Positions 14,055-23,842 of a stretch of 64,000 nt of DNA are shown one piece after another. Origin of the DNA: Spiroplasma chrysopicola DF-1 (GTDB lineage Bacteria > Bacillota_I > Bacilli_A > Mycoplasmatales > Mycoplasmataceae). The notes under the pieces were generated by a model that ran no database searches, was not told the DNA's origin, and saw nothing but the letters and a program-made list of their open reading frames with translations. Positions within the stretch are counted from its first letter, which is position 1. The number at the start of each line of letters is the position of its first letter. Where the stretch lies: NCBI RefSeq assembly GCF_000400935.1, contig NC_021280.1, forward strand, positions 62,001 through 126,000, in the 5' to 3' direction. Made by a program: the position numbers and the translations under genes.

Positions 14055-14663
14055 ATGGCATATAATCCAACCCCAAAAAATGAAGAAGTTGTGGCAAAAG
14101 CATCAGGCTTAGGAAAGTTTTTTGTTTATATTTGGTTTATTTTAATTTTTCCAATTTTCTTTTATATTGGGACAAGAAATAATTTAATTCGTCAAAAAGA
14201 ACGAATTGAAGAAACAGCATCAGGGATTGATGTGCAATTAAAACGTCGTGTTGATATGTTAACAAAATTAATTGATTCAACAAAACAATATATGAAATAT
14301 GAAAAAGATACTTTAGAAGGGGTAATTGCCTTACGAACACAAGCAAACAATCTAAAAGTGCAAGACTTTGAAAAAGTTAACAGTAAAGTAAATGAACAAT
14401 TAGGGAAAATTAATGTGACTTTAGAAAACTACCCAGATTTAAAAGCAAGTAACAATGTGATTGAATTGCAAAAAGGGATTCGTGATTGTGAAGACAACAT
14501 TGCCGCTGCTCGTCGTTTTTATAATTCAGCTGCTCGTGAATTTAATGGAAAAATTAAAACATGACCATCAAATGTTGCGGCAAGTGCTTTAAAGTTACAT
14601 TCATTTTTATATTTTGAAGCAACTATTGAAGAACGCCAAGATGTTAAAGTTAATTTATTTTAA
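14055..14663 (+). CDS. lemA: LemA family protein
   Basis: Membrane-anchored coiled-coil protein of the LemA family, 202 residues; its precise role is not established in bacteria. One transmembrane helix (about residues 20-38) is followed by the family core: NLIRQKERIEETASGIDVQLKRR, the helical bundle, and the conserved end RRFYNSAAREFNGKIKTWPSN. The Trp in that end is a TGA. It begins behind GAGGAGGAACAACA. A hairpin terminator follows, then two DUF3137-like genes. LemA and DUF3137 proteins are commonly neighbours, which suggests a shared membrane function. Confidence 0.93.
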
Positions 14664-14691
14664 AAAATAGGAAGACAAGCTCCTATTTTTT
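14662..14691 (+). terminator. Terminator after lemA
   Basis: AAAAAATAGGA and TCCTATTTTTT form a perfect 11-base stem around an 8-base loop, overlapping the lemA stop codon. Confidence 0.85.
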
Positions 14692-14714
14692 CTTGAGAGA
14701 AAGGTTTTAGTAAC

Positions 14715-15737
14715 ATGGTAGAAAATATTACTTGAAACTGAGAACAAACGGTTTATGAAGACTTATCAAACACAATGGGGGATAATGCCAACCAAGATTT
14801 AAAGGAACTAAATAGTAAAGTTAATAAGTTGAGAATTAAAAATAGAACATTTTCTCTTGTCATTGTCGCATTAGGAATGCAAGTTGTAATTACTGGTTTT
14901 GTATTGTACTTTTTGGTACCTAATATTTTAAAAAATGAATGGTGAGTCTGACCTATTATTGGATATTTTGTATTAGTTACCGTACCATTTATATATTTGA
15001 TAGTACAAAATTTTATAATAAACAAACAAATTCGTAAACTGGATTTTATTTTAGGACCAGCCATGAAACAAACAAAAGAAATAGATTATGAAAAATTATA
15101 TCGTAAAGCATTGGAAGAAATGACTAATAATAAATATCATTTAATTGGTCTTTCCCAAAAGTTTCATATTCAATCAACTATTGATTTACCAAAAAATAGT
15201 TATGCAAGTAATCATAATGTTTTAAACATATATGAAAAAGACACAGATTTTATTTATTCTTTAGGTACTATTAGTCTTGGTCAGACCGTTAAAAACATTG
15301 TTGAATATTCCCCGGTAACTTATTTTAATGTTAAGGTAAAAAAATCTTATGATTATTATGGTTCAATTATTTTAAAAAATACAGAATATAAAAATTTAAT
15401 AAATGATAACACAGTGTTAGAATCAAATAAATTTGAAGAATTATTTATAGTTAATTCAAGTAATCAAATTGGGGTTCGAAAACTATTAACGCCAAAAGTA
15501 ATTAGTAATTTAGTTAAACAAATTAATCGCAAAAACTTACCAGTAATTGGGGTAAAAGATGATGTTATTACGTTTGCTTTTGACCAAAAGGATTCGGAAT
15601 ATAACCAAAATAAAATTTTAGATGACAGTGAAATTGAGAAAGACAATTTTTATAAATCATTATGTCAAAAAATTACTAAAGATATTAATTCATTCCTTGA
15701 AGCCCTTTATTGAGTTGATGTATTAGGGTTAAAATAA
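14715..15737 (+). CDS. DUF3137-like membrane protein, first copy
   Basis: A 340-residue protein of unknown function, visible as one frame only with TGA as Trp. Two transmembrane helices (about residues 41-65 and 77-100) form a hairpin near the N-terminus. A large soluble domain follows with segments such as LYRKALEEM, LESNKFEELFIV and NQIGVRKLLTPKVISNL. The motif ..LxPxxxxxL.. after a 'FE.LF.V' strand is characteristic of DUF3137 proteins, as I recall them. The start ATG 14715 is behind GAGAGAAAGG. The next gene encodes a clear paralogue in the same operon; the two share KLLTPKV, the FEKL/FEEL segment and the overall layout. Confidence 0.75.
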
Positions 15738-15763
15738 GAAAAAAATAAAATATAGGAGGAAAC

Positions 15764-16768
15764 ATGAGTTTAAATAATAATAACTGACAAGAACAAGTCC
15801 AAACTGATATTAAAAAAATCATCAACCAGTATGATCCAGCGAAACTTGCGAATATCCAAAAAATTGCGAAAAAGAAAAAAATGGGAACCTTAATGTTTAT
15901 TTTTTCCTTGTTGGCAACAATTGGGTTTGGGATTGGAATTTATATGACATTGGAAAGCTCAATAGTATTAATAGTCATGATTATTTGCTTTTTAATTTGT
16001 GCAGGTTTTTTAATATGAGCGCTAACAATTTTTGGGCAGTATCGAAAAGTTGTTAGATGAATTAGCGAAGTAATGGGACAAGTTAACTATAAAGAATATT
16101 ATCATGCTGCGTTACAAGAAAATAGTAATCAAGATTTGCAATTAATTGATTTAACCCAAAGTTTTAAAACATCACCTTTTAAATTTTTACCTAGTGGTAA
16201 AACAAAAGTTGATAATGTTTTAATCATTTTTTCTGAACAGCAACAAAATTATTATTGCTATGGGACAATTACTCAACAAATTAAACAAACAACTCGTGAT
16301 TCAAAAGGGCGAACAACGACACATTACTATTATTATCGTTTCCCTTTTTTAACAGCGCAATTAAATCGTGATTTAGAAGTTAATGCAGTAATTCAACGCT
16401 CAAAAGGGATTTTAAAAATCTTTCAAGGGGATAATACAACATTAGAATCAGATCAATTTGAAAAACTTTATGCTGTAAATGCTAATAATCAAATTACAAT
16501 TCGGAAATTATTAACCCCAAAAGTAATGGTTAATTTAATTGATAATGCTGATCGAGGTGTTCCAAAAGTAGCAATTAACAATAATTTACTAACTTTGAGT
16601 TTTAGTTCTTTTTCGGTTAGCGGTTGATCAGATCCAAAAGGAATGATTTGAGGGGATATTTTTAATGCCCCAAATACAATTACTGAAGATATTTGCAAAG
16701 AAATTACAACAAATTTAAATGAGTTTTTTCCACGCTTAGATTGATTAAAAGTCTATGATTTAATTTAA
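15764..16768 (+). CDS. DUF3137-like membrane protein, second copy
   Basis: Paralogue of the preceding gene, 334 residues, starting behind AGGAGGAAAC. It has the same plan: a short cytosolic N-terminus, two transmembrane helices (about residues 45-63 and 67-88), then a soluble domain with VNYKEYYHAALQEN, LESDQFEKLYAVNANNQI and RKLLTPKVMVNL. Unlike the first copy it has a Tyr-rich loop (TTHYYYYRF). Function is unknown; the tandem duplication next to lemA suggests that both act with LemA at the membrane. It ends 2 bases before the end of the convergent gene at 16770-17252. Confidence 0.75.
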
Positions 16769-16769
16769 G

Positions 16770-17252
16770 TTATTTTTGTCAATATTTTTTATTAATTGCA
16801 AATAATGTTAACAAAGTAAAACCACTATTAACAACTAATATTCAAGTCATAATACTAAAACCTAAGTATCATTGTTTTTTTAAAACAAGATTATAATCAA
16901 CATTTGTAATTAGTTGGACAGCTCAAATTGTTACAAAGAAAAACACAAGAGCAAAAATTAGATTAAGAAAATAAAAATAATAACCAAGAGTAACCTTTTG
17001 GTTTTCTTTTGGAAAAATAAAAACTTTTGTTAAGACAAAGGGATTTTTAAAAATTAAGTAATTAATAAAAATTAAAATTAGATTAGTTGTAATAAATAGC
17101 AAGCAGTAAATTAATTTATCTTTTGTTGAAATTGCTTGAACAAAAAGCAAACTAAGAATAACAATTAAACTACTAATAGCTAAAAAAATGAATAGTCATA
17201 AAAGGTTTCGCTTATTTTTTTTAATTATTTGTTTAATATCTTCAACTGTCAT
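16770..17252 (-). CDS. Small multi-pass membrane protein, unknown
   Basis: A 160-residue minus-strand frame, open across four TGA Trp codons, starting MTVEDIKQIIKKNKRN. It has four hydrophobic stretches (about residues 19-39, 45-65, 87-105 and 122-145), so it is a four-helix membrane protein with a positively charged N-terminus. I do not recognise the family. It is convergent with the DUF3137 pair, with a 1-base gap, and divergent from manA. The conserved layout of the frame and the composition suggest a real gene. Confidence 0.65.
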
Positions 17253-17364
17253 AACTGCCCCCTGTGATAAAATTCGATTTTTTCTTTACTTAAAGTATAT
17301 AATATTAATAGAAATAATTAAAATTATTATTTTATAAATCAAATAAAGAAAGAGGAAATGTAAT

Positions 17365-18273
17365 ATGACAAAAATTCTTACCTTAAAGCCATTTTTTTCA
17401 GAACGCCTATGGGGAGGACGTAAGTTAGAAAAATTTGGTTTTGAACTGCCAACTTCAGAAAAATATGGGGAAGCTTGAGTTATTAGTAGTTTAGATAATG
17501 GGATGACCTATTTAGATAATAATCAGGGATCATCAATATCTTTAAAACAGTATTTTTTAGATAACAGAACAACTATTTTTGATAATGCCGAAGAATTCCC
17601 GTTATTATCAAAGATAATTACTGCAAATGATTATTTATCAGTGCAAGTTCACCCTGATGATGCCTACAGTTTAAAGCATAATCAGATGTTAGGAAAACCA
17701 GAATGTTGATATATTATGGATTGTCCCGATAATGCCAAAATTATTTATGGTCATAATGCTAAAACCAAGGATGAACTAGTTGAAATGATTGCCAACAAAA
17801 AATGAAAAGAATTATTTTGTGAAGTACCAATTAAAAAAGGGGATTTTGTTTATGTCCCCCCTGGCAAAGTTCATGCCATTACCCCTGGGGTAACTGTTTT
17901 TGAATTGCAGCGTTCATCTGATATTACTTATCGTTTTTATGATTTTGATCGTGCTGATAAAGACGGAAATCTTCGTCCCTTACATATTCAAGAATGTATT
18001 GATGTAACAACTGTTCCTGATAGTAATGAACAAGTAATTAGGATAAATGAAGGGAAATTAATTGATAATGAATATTTTACCTTATATTTACTTAAATCAA
18101 ATCAAACAATTAAGTTAACAGGGATTAAATGAGCACAAATTACGCTTATTAAGGGTAGTGTAGTAATTGATAATCAAAAACTAACTGCGGGACAATCAGC
18201 TTTATTAGTTGACTTACCAGAAAACCTTGATTTTATTGTTGATGGTGAAGCTCTATTTAGTTATAAAAAATAA
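17365..18273 (+). CDS. manA: Mannose-6-phosphate isomerase, class I
   Basis: Interconverts mannose 6-phosphate and fructose 6-phosphate, feeding mannose into glycolysis. The 302-residue frame has the short class I form typical of Firmicutes-related bacteria. It opens with TLKPFFSERLWGGRKL and has the zinc-binding set QVHPDD, the Glu of GKPECWY, and the His of PPGKVHAI, followed by ELQRSSDITYR. The start lies behind AGAGGAAATG, with a TATAAT at 17298-17303. A strong terminator follows, then a fructose-family PTS permease that may supply its substrate. Confidence 0.93.
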
Positions 18274-18303
18274 GATAGAAAATTATTCTATCTTATTTTT
18301 TAT
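18266..18303 (+). terminator. Terminator after manA
   Basis: A perfect 15-base stem AAAAATAAGATAGAA / TTCTATCTTATTTTT with loop AATTA ends the manA transcript; it overlaps the stop codon. Confidence 0.9.
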
Positions 18304-18319
18304 TTTCTTTAAATATTTC

Positions 18320-18347
18320 TTGTAATATTTTCGTTGAAATATATAAT
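18320..18347 (+). promoter_or_regulatory. Promoter of the PTS IIBC gene
   Basis: TTGTAA at 18320-18325, a 16-base spacer and TATAAT at 18342-18347, 25 bases before the start codon. Confidence 0.55.
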
Positions 18348-18372
18348 AGTAATCATGGAGGAAATATAACAT

Positions 18373-20010
18373 ATGAGTAGTACAGATAAAAAATTAGTTT
18401 TAGCTATTACAGCATGTCCCACTGGTGTGGCTCATACTTTTCTAGCAGCCGAAAAACTAACACAAACTGGGCCAAAATTAGGTTATGACATTAAAGTTGA
18501 AACTCATGGTTCAGAAGGAATTCGTAATGATTTTACTGCCGAAGAAATTGCTCGTGCCGAAGTAATTATTTTAGCAGTCGATGTTACAGTTGATACTAGT
18601 CGTTTTAATGGTAAGAAAGTTTACCAATGCCGTGTTGCCAAAGCAATCAAAGACCCAGAAGGGGTAATAGAAGCTGCCTTAAAAGAAGGAAAGCAACAAG
18701 CTGGTGAATTTAATACTAAAACAGACAAAAATTCAGGACAAAAAATGGGAGTAATGAAGCACTTAATGGCTGGGGTTTCATATATGGTCCCTATCATTAT
18801 TTTAGGAGGAATTTTCCTAGCGGTTGCTTTAGGGCTTTCAAAAGCAATTTATGGACCAAGTTATGATCCTGGATCAGATAATAAAAATTTCTTTTATTAT
18901 CTATTAAAAATTGGTGAAGCATCATTTACTTTAATGATTCCAATTTTAGGAGCATTCATTGCTAATTCAATTGCCGGGAGAGCTGCAATTGCACCAGCAT
19001 TGGTTGTTTCATATTTAGGAAACTCACCGCAAGCATTTTTCCCACTACCAGGGATTAATGAAGTAACTACTCCAACAGGATTTGTTGGAGCGATTGCCGC
19101 AGGGTTAGCAATTGGATACACGGTTAAATGAATTAATACATGAAATGTGCCAAAATCATTACGACCAGTAATGCCAATCTTCTTTATTCCACTAGTTGTT
19201 GGATTTGTTTATTCAATGATTATGATGTTTGTAATTGGTTCAACAATTGGTTGAGTAATGGGAAAATTCCAAGGATGAATTGAATCAACATGAGGAAACA
19301 CTGATAATGCCGGAAATATTGCAATTGGATTGGGATTTGGAATCTTAATTGGTGCGATGGCTGGATTTGACATGGGGGGGCCTATCAACAAAATTGCCTT
19401 TTTAGCATGTACAGGTTTAATTGGTTCAAAAATTTATACACCGATGGGAGCAATGGCAACAGCAATTCCAGTTGCCCCTTTAGGAATGGGAATTGCAACT
19501 TGAGTCTTTAGACCATTCTATAATGAAGAACAAAAAACAATGGGAACAACAGCATTCTTTATGGGATGTATTGGAATTTCAGAAGGTGCTATTCCGTTTG
19601 CGGTTAATGACCCAAAACGTGTTGTAGCATCAAACGTTGTTGGTTCAGCAATTGCGGGAGGATTAGCTGGAGTAACAGGAATCGCTGACTTAGCTGGTCA
19701 TGGAGGACCAATTGTTGGATTATTGGGAGCATTAGGTCGTGGAAACGGTGATGCTGGTCAATATGGATGAGGACAAGGATGACAATGAACATTGTTAGCA
19801 TTCTTATTCATGGCCGTGGGAGCTTTAATTACAGCCTTTATGTATGGATTCTGACAAGTAATTGATAAAAAACGTAAGGGAGAAACAATCTCAATGAAAC
19901 AGTTTATTATCAAAACTCGTGATGAAAAAGTTAAAGCTGATAAAGCAGCCAAAGCAGACAAAGTTAACAAAGACGCGAAAAAAGTTAAACTTAATAAAAA
20001 AGAAAAATAA
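18373..20010 (+). CDS. PTS fructose-family permease IIBC
   Basis: Imports and phosphorylates a hexose, 545 residues. Domain IIB spans about residues 1-105: LAITACPTGVAHTFLAAEKL has the phosphorylated C15. Domain IIC follows with many transmembrane helices and the family signatures GFDMGGP and GISEGAIPFAV. No IIA domain is present at the N-terminus, so the phosphate must come from a IIA encoded elsewhere. The C-terminal 40 residues are a Lys/Ala-rich charged tail. Being just after manA, it may transport mannose rather than fructose; that is inference. The start lies behind GGAGGAAATATAAC. Confidence 0.9.
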
Positions 20011-20017
20011 AATTTAG

Positions 20018-20060
20018 AAAAGTTTTAATAACAAAAAAGTTATTAAAACTTTTTTATTTT
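20018..20060 (+). terminator. Terminator after the PTS IIBC gene
   Basis: AAAGTTTTAATAAC and GTTATTAAAACTTT form a 14-base stem around a short A-rich loop, followed by a T-run. Confidence 0.85.
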
Positions 20061-20226
20061 AATATATAATTATTAAGTCATAATTTTAAATAGCCTTAAA
20101 AGAATGAGATAGTAATTTTAAAAACTGTTACTTAAAACGGATCAAAAGTATTTTTACGAGTTGTTGCACCAATTATCAATAATATAGTGGCAAGAAATCA
20201 GTAAAGATAAAATTAAGGAGGGCCAA

Positions 20227-21900
20227 ATGTCACAATTACAGAGCGACAAAAAAAATAAACTATTTGCCAGTCGAAAATGATATGCGACAGCATTAGTTTT
20301 AATTTTGTTAGCAACAATGCAAGAAATTATTATGGAATCAACTGACTTAGTTGATAACTTTTTTGTTAATGCAATTAAATTTAATGTTCCTGGATTTCAG
20401 GATTTAATGGACCAAATTAAAACCGTTTTTGGATCAGATGAAATTTATCATAATCAAGAAGTCTGAAATAGTTGAGGATTAGGACACTATGTTGGCTATC
20501 ATTACACGGCTGGGCAATTAGCAATGAATGGGGTTGCTGCATCAAATCAACTTTATTTTATTATGTTCGCAATTTTAAGTGGAATTTGTTATGGTTTTGG
20601 GGTTTTTAATGCCCAATACTTTGGAGCTAAAAAATATAAAGAATTACAACAAGTAACATTGTTAAAAGTTTATGTTTGTATTTTAGTTTGTGCTGTTGTT
20701 TTACTTCTTTCCCAAGTAGCGGGACGACCATTAATTGAATTTACCACCTCACCAAAATATGCAGAAAAACCAAATGATTTTTTACCAGTGACAGCTGATC
20801 AAAAAGATTTAGCGATTCAGTGATTTAAGTATTTTGAATATCAAGCAGCATCAATTTCAACAGATTTAGGAATGCATTATTTTCAAACAATTGCCTTATC
20901 ATATCCAATTTTAGCAATTAATATTGCATTTATTACAACATTACGTGAAACTGGAAGAGCAGGATTAGCCGTATGAGTTTCATTAATTGCCTTAAGTACA
21001 AACTGTTTAATGAACCCCTTCTTAGTTGAACCAATTTTTTTAGGAGAATTTAATGGGTTAGGGGTACAAGGGGCAGCTATTGCAACAACTGTTTCACGGG
21101 TGTTACAATTGGCCTTTATTGTCACCTTATTCTCTTTTAAACGGTATGAATTTATTCCCCGGAATTTATATTCATTTGATGGTTTTGTTACACGGCGGGC
21201 ATTTCAAAAAGCAACCCCAATTGTTTTTAACGAAATCTTTTGAGCGGTCGGAATGGTTGTCCAAGTAAAACTACGAGCAATTTATAGTATTGATGCTTTA
21301 ACAGCAAACGCAATTTTCTCAACGATTATTACTGCCTTATATACACCGCTATATCATGGTTTTTCAGCAGGAACATCAATTCTGGTCGGCAGTCGATTGG
21401 GAGCCAACAATTTGGCCGAAGCAGAATACAATGGAAAACATTTGGTAATCTTATCGTTTATGATCGGAACAGTTGCCGGATTGTTGTTAGTTGTTGGGGG
21501 ATGATTTTTCCCAGAAGTATTATTTGTTAATAATACAAAAGAAACATTCCGAATTGCACACTGGATGTTGTTTGTTTATGGGTTGATGTATCCATTTGTG
21601 ATGGTCAGTGCTACCTCATATGCAATTATCAGAACAGGGGGAGCCGTTTTCAACGCCTTCGTCTTGGATGCTTTATACACATGAATTATTCCAGTCCCAT
21701 TATTAGCAATTTTAGTATTAACATCAAGTTTAGATATTGTTTATATTATTATTATTTTACAAGTTTCTGACAGTTTAAAAACAATTTGGGCGGTTATCTT
21801 ATTACATCGTAAAAAATGAGTCAAAAATATTACTGAAACAAAACATACAACAGAATTAGATAATAAAGTTAAAGAAATTAAACAACAAGTTGAAGCGTAA
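20227..21900 (+). CDS. MATE-family exporter
   Basis: Probable cation-coupled drug or metabolite exporter, 557 residues. About twelve transmembrane segments are arranged as two halves. Recognisable MATE-like segments are GFGVFNAQYFGAKKYKELQQ in the first half and GFSAGTSILVGSRLGANNLAEAE in the second, the latter the repeat-2 equivalent of the classical G-A-x-D/N loop. A roughly 60-residue insertion sits between helices 1 and 2. The frame needs several TGA Trp codons. The start is behind AAGGAGGGCCAA. The 166-base leader has no gene and no riboswitch I recognise. Confidence 0.82.
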
Positions 21901-21932
21901 AAAATAATGCAATTATGCATTATTTTTTATTT
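21901..21932 (+). terminator. Terminator after the MATE gene
   Basis: AAAATAATGCA, loop ATTA, TGCATTATTTT plus further T residues, directly after the stop codon. Confidence 0.88.
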
Positions 21933-22026
21933 TTCTGAAATTTTGGGTCAAAAAAGCGTTATGATATAATTTGAAAGTCATTTTTACAAAAGACAACCGA
22001 TCAAGTATTTATTAAGGAGAAAAACA

Positions 22027-22851
22027 ATGTATAAATTAAGTAAATATCGTAAACCTCTTAAAATTACAATTATTGTTTTAATGAGTTTACTTATTGCGAT
22101 TCCGTTAACAGGAATTATTGTTGATTTGTGTGACCGAATGTTACATTATAACTATTTTAAATCTGGGCCAAATGGTGAGCCAAGTAAATTTACAATTGAT
22201 CAGTTATTATCTTGATTATTTGTTGCTTTTACAAATTGATATGCTTTATTTGCGATTTTGTATGGAACAGTATTTTTAGCCCGTTTAGGATATCGAAATG
22301 AAAAATCAGAATTTAAGAAATTTTTCTTTAACAATATTTTTTTATTATTATATTCAATTGTTATTATTTTAGTATTTTGACCAGATGTTATTAAGCAAAT
22401 TTTTGTGGGATCAGGATTTATTTATACAAATTTGGCAATGAGAAATGTTATTACTATTAATATTCATTTTCTAACTCCAGCAATTGCTTTAGCATTATAT
22501 TTTATTTTTTTGAAATATGAAGAACATGATTTTATTTACTTTTTAAAACGAATTAGTTATTTTGGGTTAATTATCCCAGTTTGTTATGTTTTATTTGCTT
22601 ATGTGCGTTTATTTATTTATGTTGGTTATCATGGTTTTGATCCGAACAATCAAACGATTGTTTGGTGAAATGCTTATAATATCTTGAATCCATATAAGAA
22701 TCCTGTTACTGCGCCAATTATTTTATTTTTTGCTGCCATTGGAATTTATGGCATCATGGTGTTAATTTCATATACGTCAGTTTTGATGTTAAAGCTAATG
22801 AATAAAAAACAGCCTGAAAAAGTAGCAAAAACAACAAAAAGAACAAAATAA
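22027..22851 (+). CDS. Six-helix membrane protein, possibly DUF1600/Pr6Pr-like
   Basis: A 274-residue integral membrane protein starting behind TAAGGAGAAAAACA. Six hydrophobic helices are visible. Between them lie a conserved-looking FTNWYALF segment, NIHFLTPAIAL with a His before a Pro-containing helix, and NILNPYKNP. This order (FT-N, N-x-H-x-x-x-P, then P-Y) resembles the Pr6Pr/FAR-17a type and the mollicute DUF1600 family; I recall these only in outline, so the call is tentative. The tail is Lys-rich. It is expressed from its own leader, after the MATE terminator. Confidence 0.6.
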
Positions 22852-22861
22852 TAGCTAAAAC

Positions 22862-22905
22862 AAAAAAAGGAAAATGGCTGAATACCAAATTCCTTTTTTT
22901 ATTTG
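22862..22905. terminator. Bidirectional terminator between convergent genes
   Basis: AAAAAAAGGAA and TTCCTTTTTTT flank a 17-base loop. The A- and T-runs let it work for both the plus-strand membrane protein gene and the minus-strand nitroreductase gene. Confidence 0.7.
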
Positions 22906-22923
22906 TCATCATGATTAAAATTT

Positions 22924-23577
22924 TTAATATATTTTGTAAGTTTCTTCAAATGGCAAGCGAATGCGATTTGCTTGCGCTTTGTTGCGAGCATCATTTGGGG
23001 TTGGAACACCAATTGTTAAGGCTAAAATTACTTCTTGACCTTGCTTCATCATTCCTTTATTAATTAATGTCTTTTTCAATTTGCATTTTTGCATTCCTAA
23101 CATTGGTGTTGAACCATAACCAAGTTCTGTTGCCGCTAACATTGTAAAACTAAATTTAATTGTGGTATTAATGATATGAACTAAATCAGTTGATTCAGAT
23201 ATAGTACCATAGTATTGTAAAACTCCTTCTTTCATTTTTTGACGGTCTGCTTCCGGAATATCCAAAAATTTCATTGTTGCATTATAAATGCTTTGGCCAT
23301 TATTTAACATTTGCATTTTAAAAGGGGTTCCAACAAATAGGAATAGGGCACTAGCATCTTTAACATTTTGGGTGTTAAAACTTTCAAAATCGTTGGCAAT
23401 TTCTTCTTTTAATTTTTGATCTCTAATTACCAAGATATTTGTATCTTGTAAGTTATTAGAGCTTGGGGCTAAATAAACTGCCTCAAGAATTTTTTGTAAT
23501 TCTTCATCAGTTATTCCGTTATTTGGCAAATATGATTTAATTGTATGGCGTTTTTCGCTTAATTCTTTAAAATTCAT
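22924..23577 (-). CDS. Nitroreductase-family flavoprotein
   Basis: Predicted FMN-dependent NAD(P)H oxidoreductase, 217 residues. It opens MNFKELSEKRHTIKSYLPNN, the usual nitroreductase start with an R-x-S/T-x-R-like FMN phosphate site weakened here to KRHTIKSY. Next is APSSNNLQ, the conserved flavin-contact motif, and later LGYGSTPMLGM and a C-terminal R-x-P-F-E-E segment. The start at 23577 is preferred because an ATG 4 bases upstream runs into TAA at once; the ribosome-binding site is GAGGAAA. The substrate cannot be told. It is convergent with the preceding membrane protein gene and divergent from the E2-like gene. Confidence 0.8.
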   Translation of the reverse strand: MNFKELSEKRHTIKSYLPNNGITDEELQKILEAVYLAPSSNNLQDTNILVIRDQKLKEEIANDFESFNTQNVKDASALFLFVGTPFKMQMLNNGQSIYNATMKFLDIPEADRQKMKEGVLQYYGTISESTDLVHIINTTIKFSFTMLAATELGYGSTPMLGMQKCKLKKTLINKGMMKQGQEVILALTIGVPTPNDARNKAQANRIRLPFEETYKIY

Positions 23578-23842
23578 TCATTGTTTCCTCGTCTCTTTCA
23601 TTTTTATAAAGTTTTATATCTAATAAAAAGGTCTATTAATAATTGGATAGTAAAAAAATTAAAAAAGTTTTAAAATCTTTACTTAATAATTCCAAAAATC
23701 TACTTTTTCCCTAGATTTGTTGGAATAATATAATAACCTTTTTTGAAAAAAAAGTCAATTTTTATGGTATAATTTAAATGTGTAAATAGAGGCTAAACTA
23801 ATTATATAAACTTATTGATTATTTTGTTGTGGGGTAAGGAAA

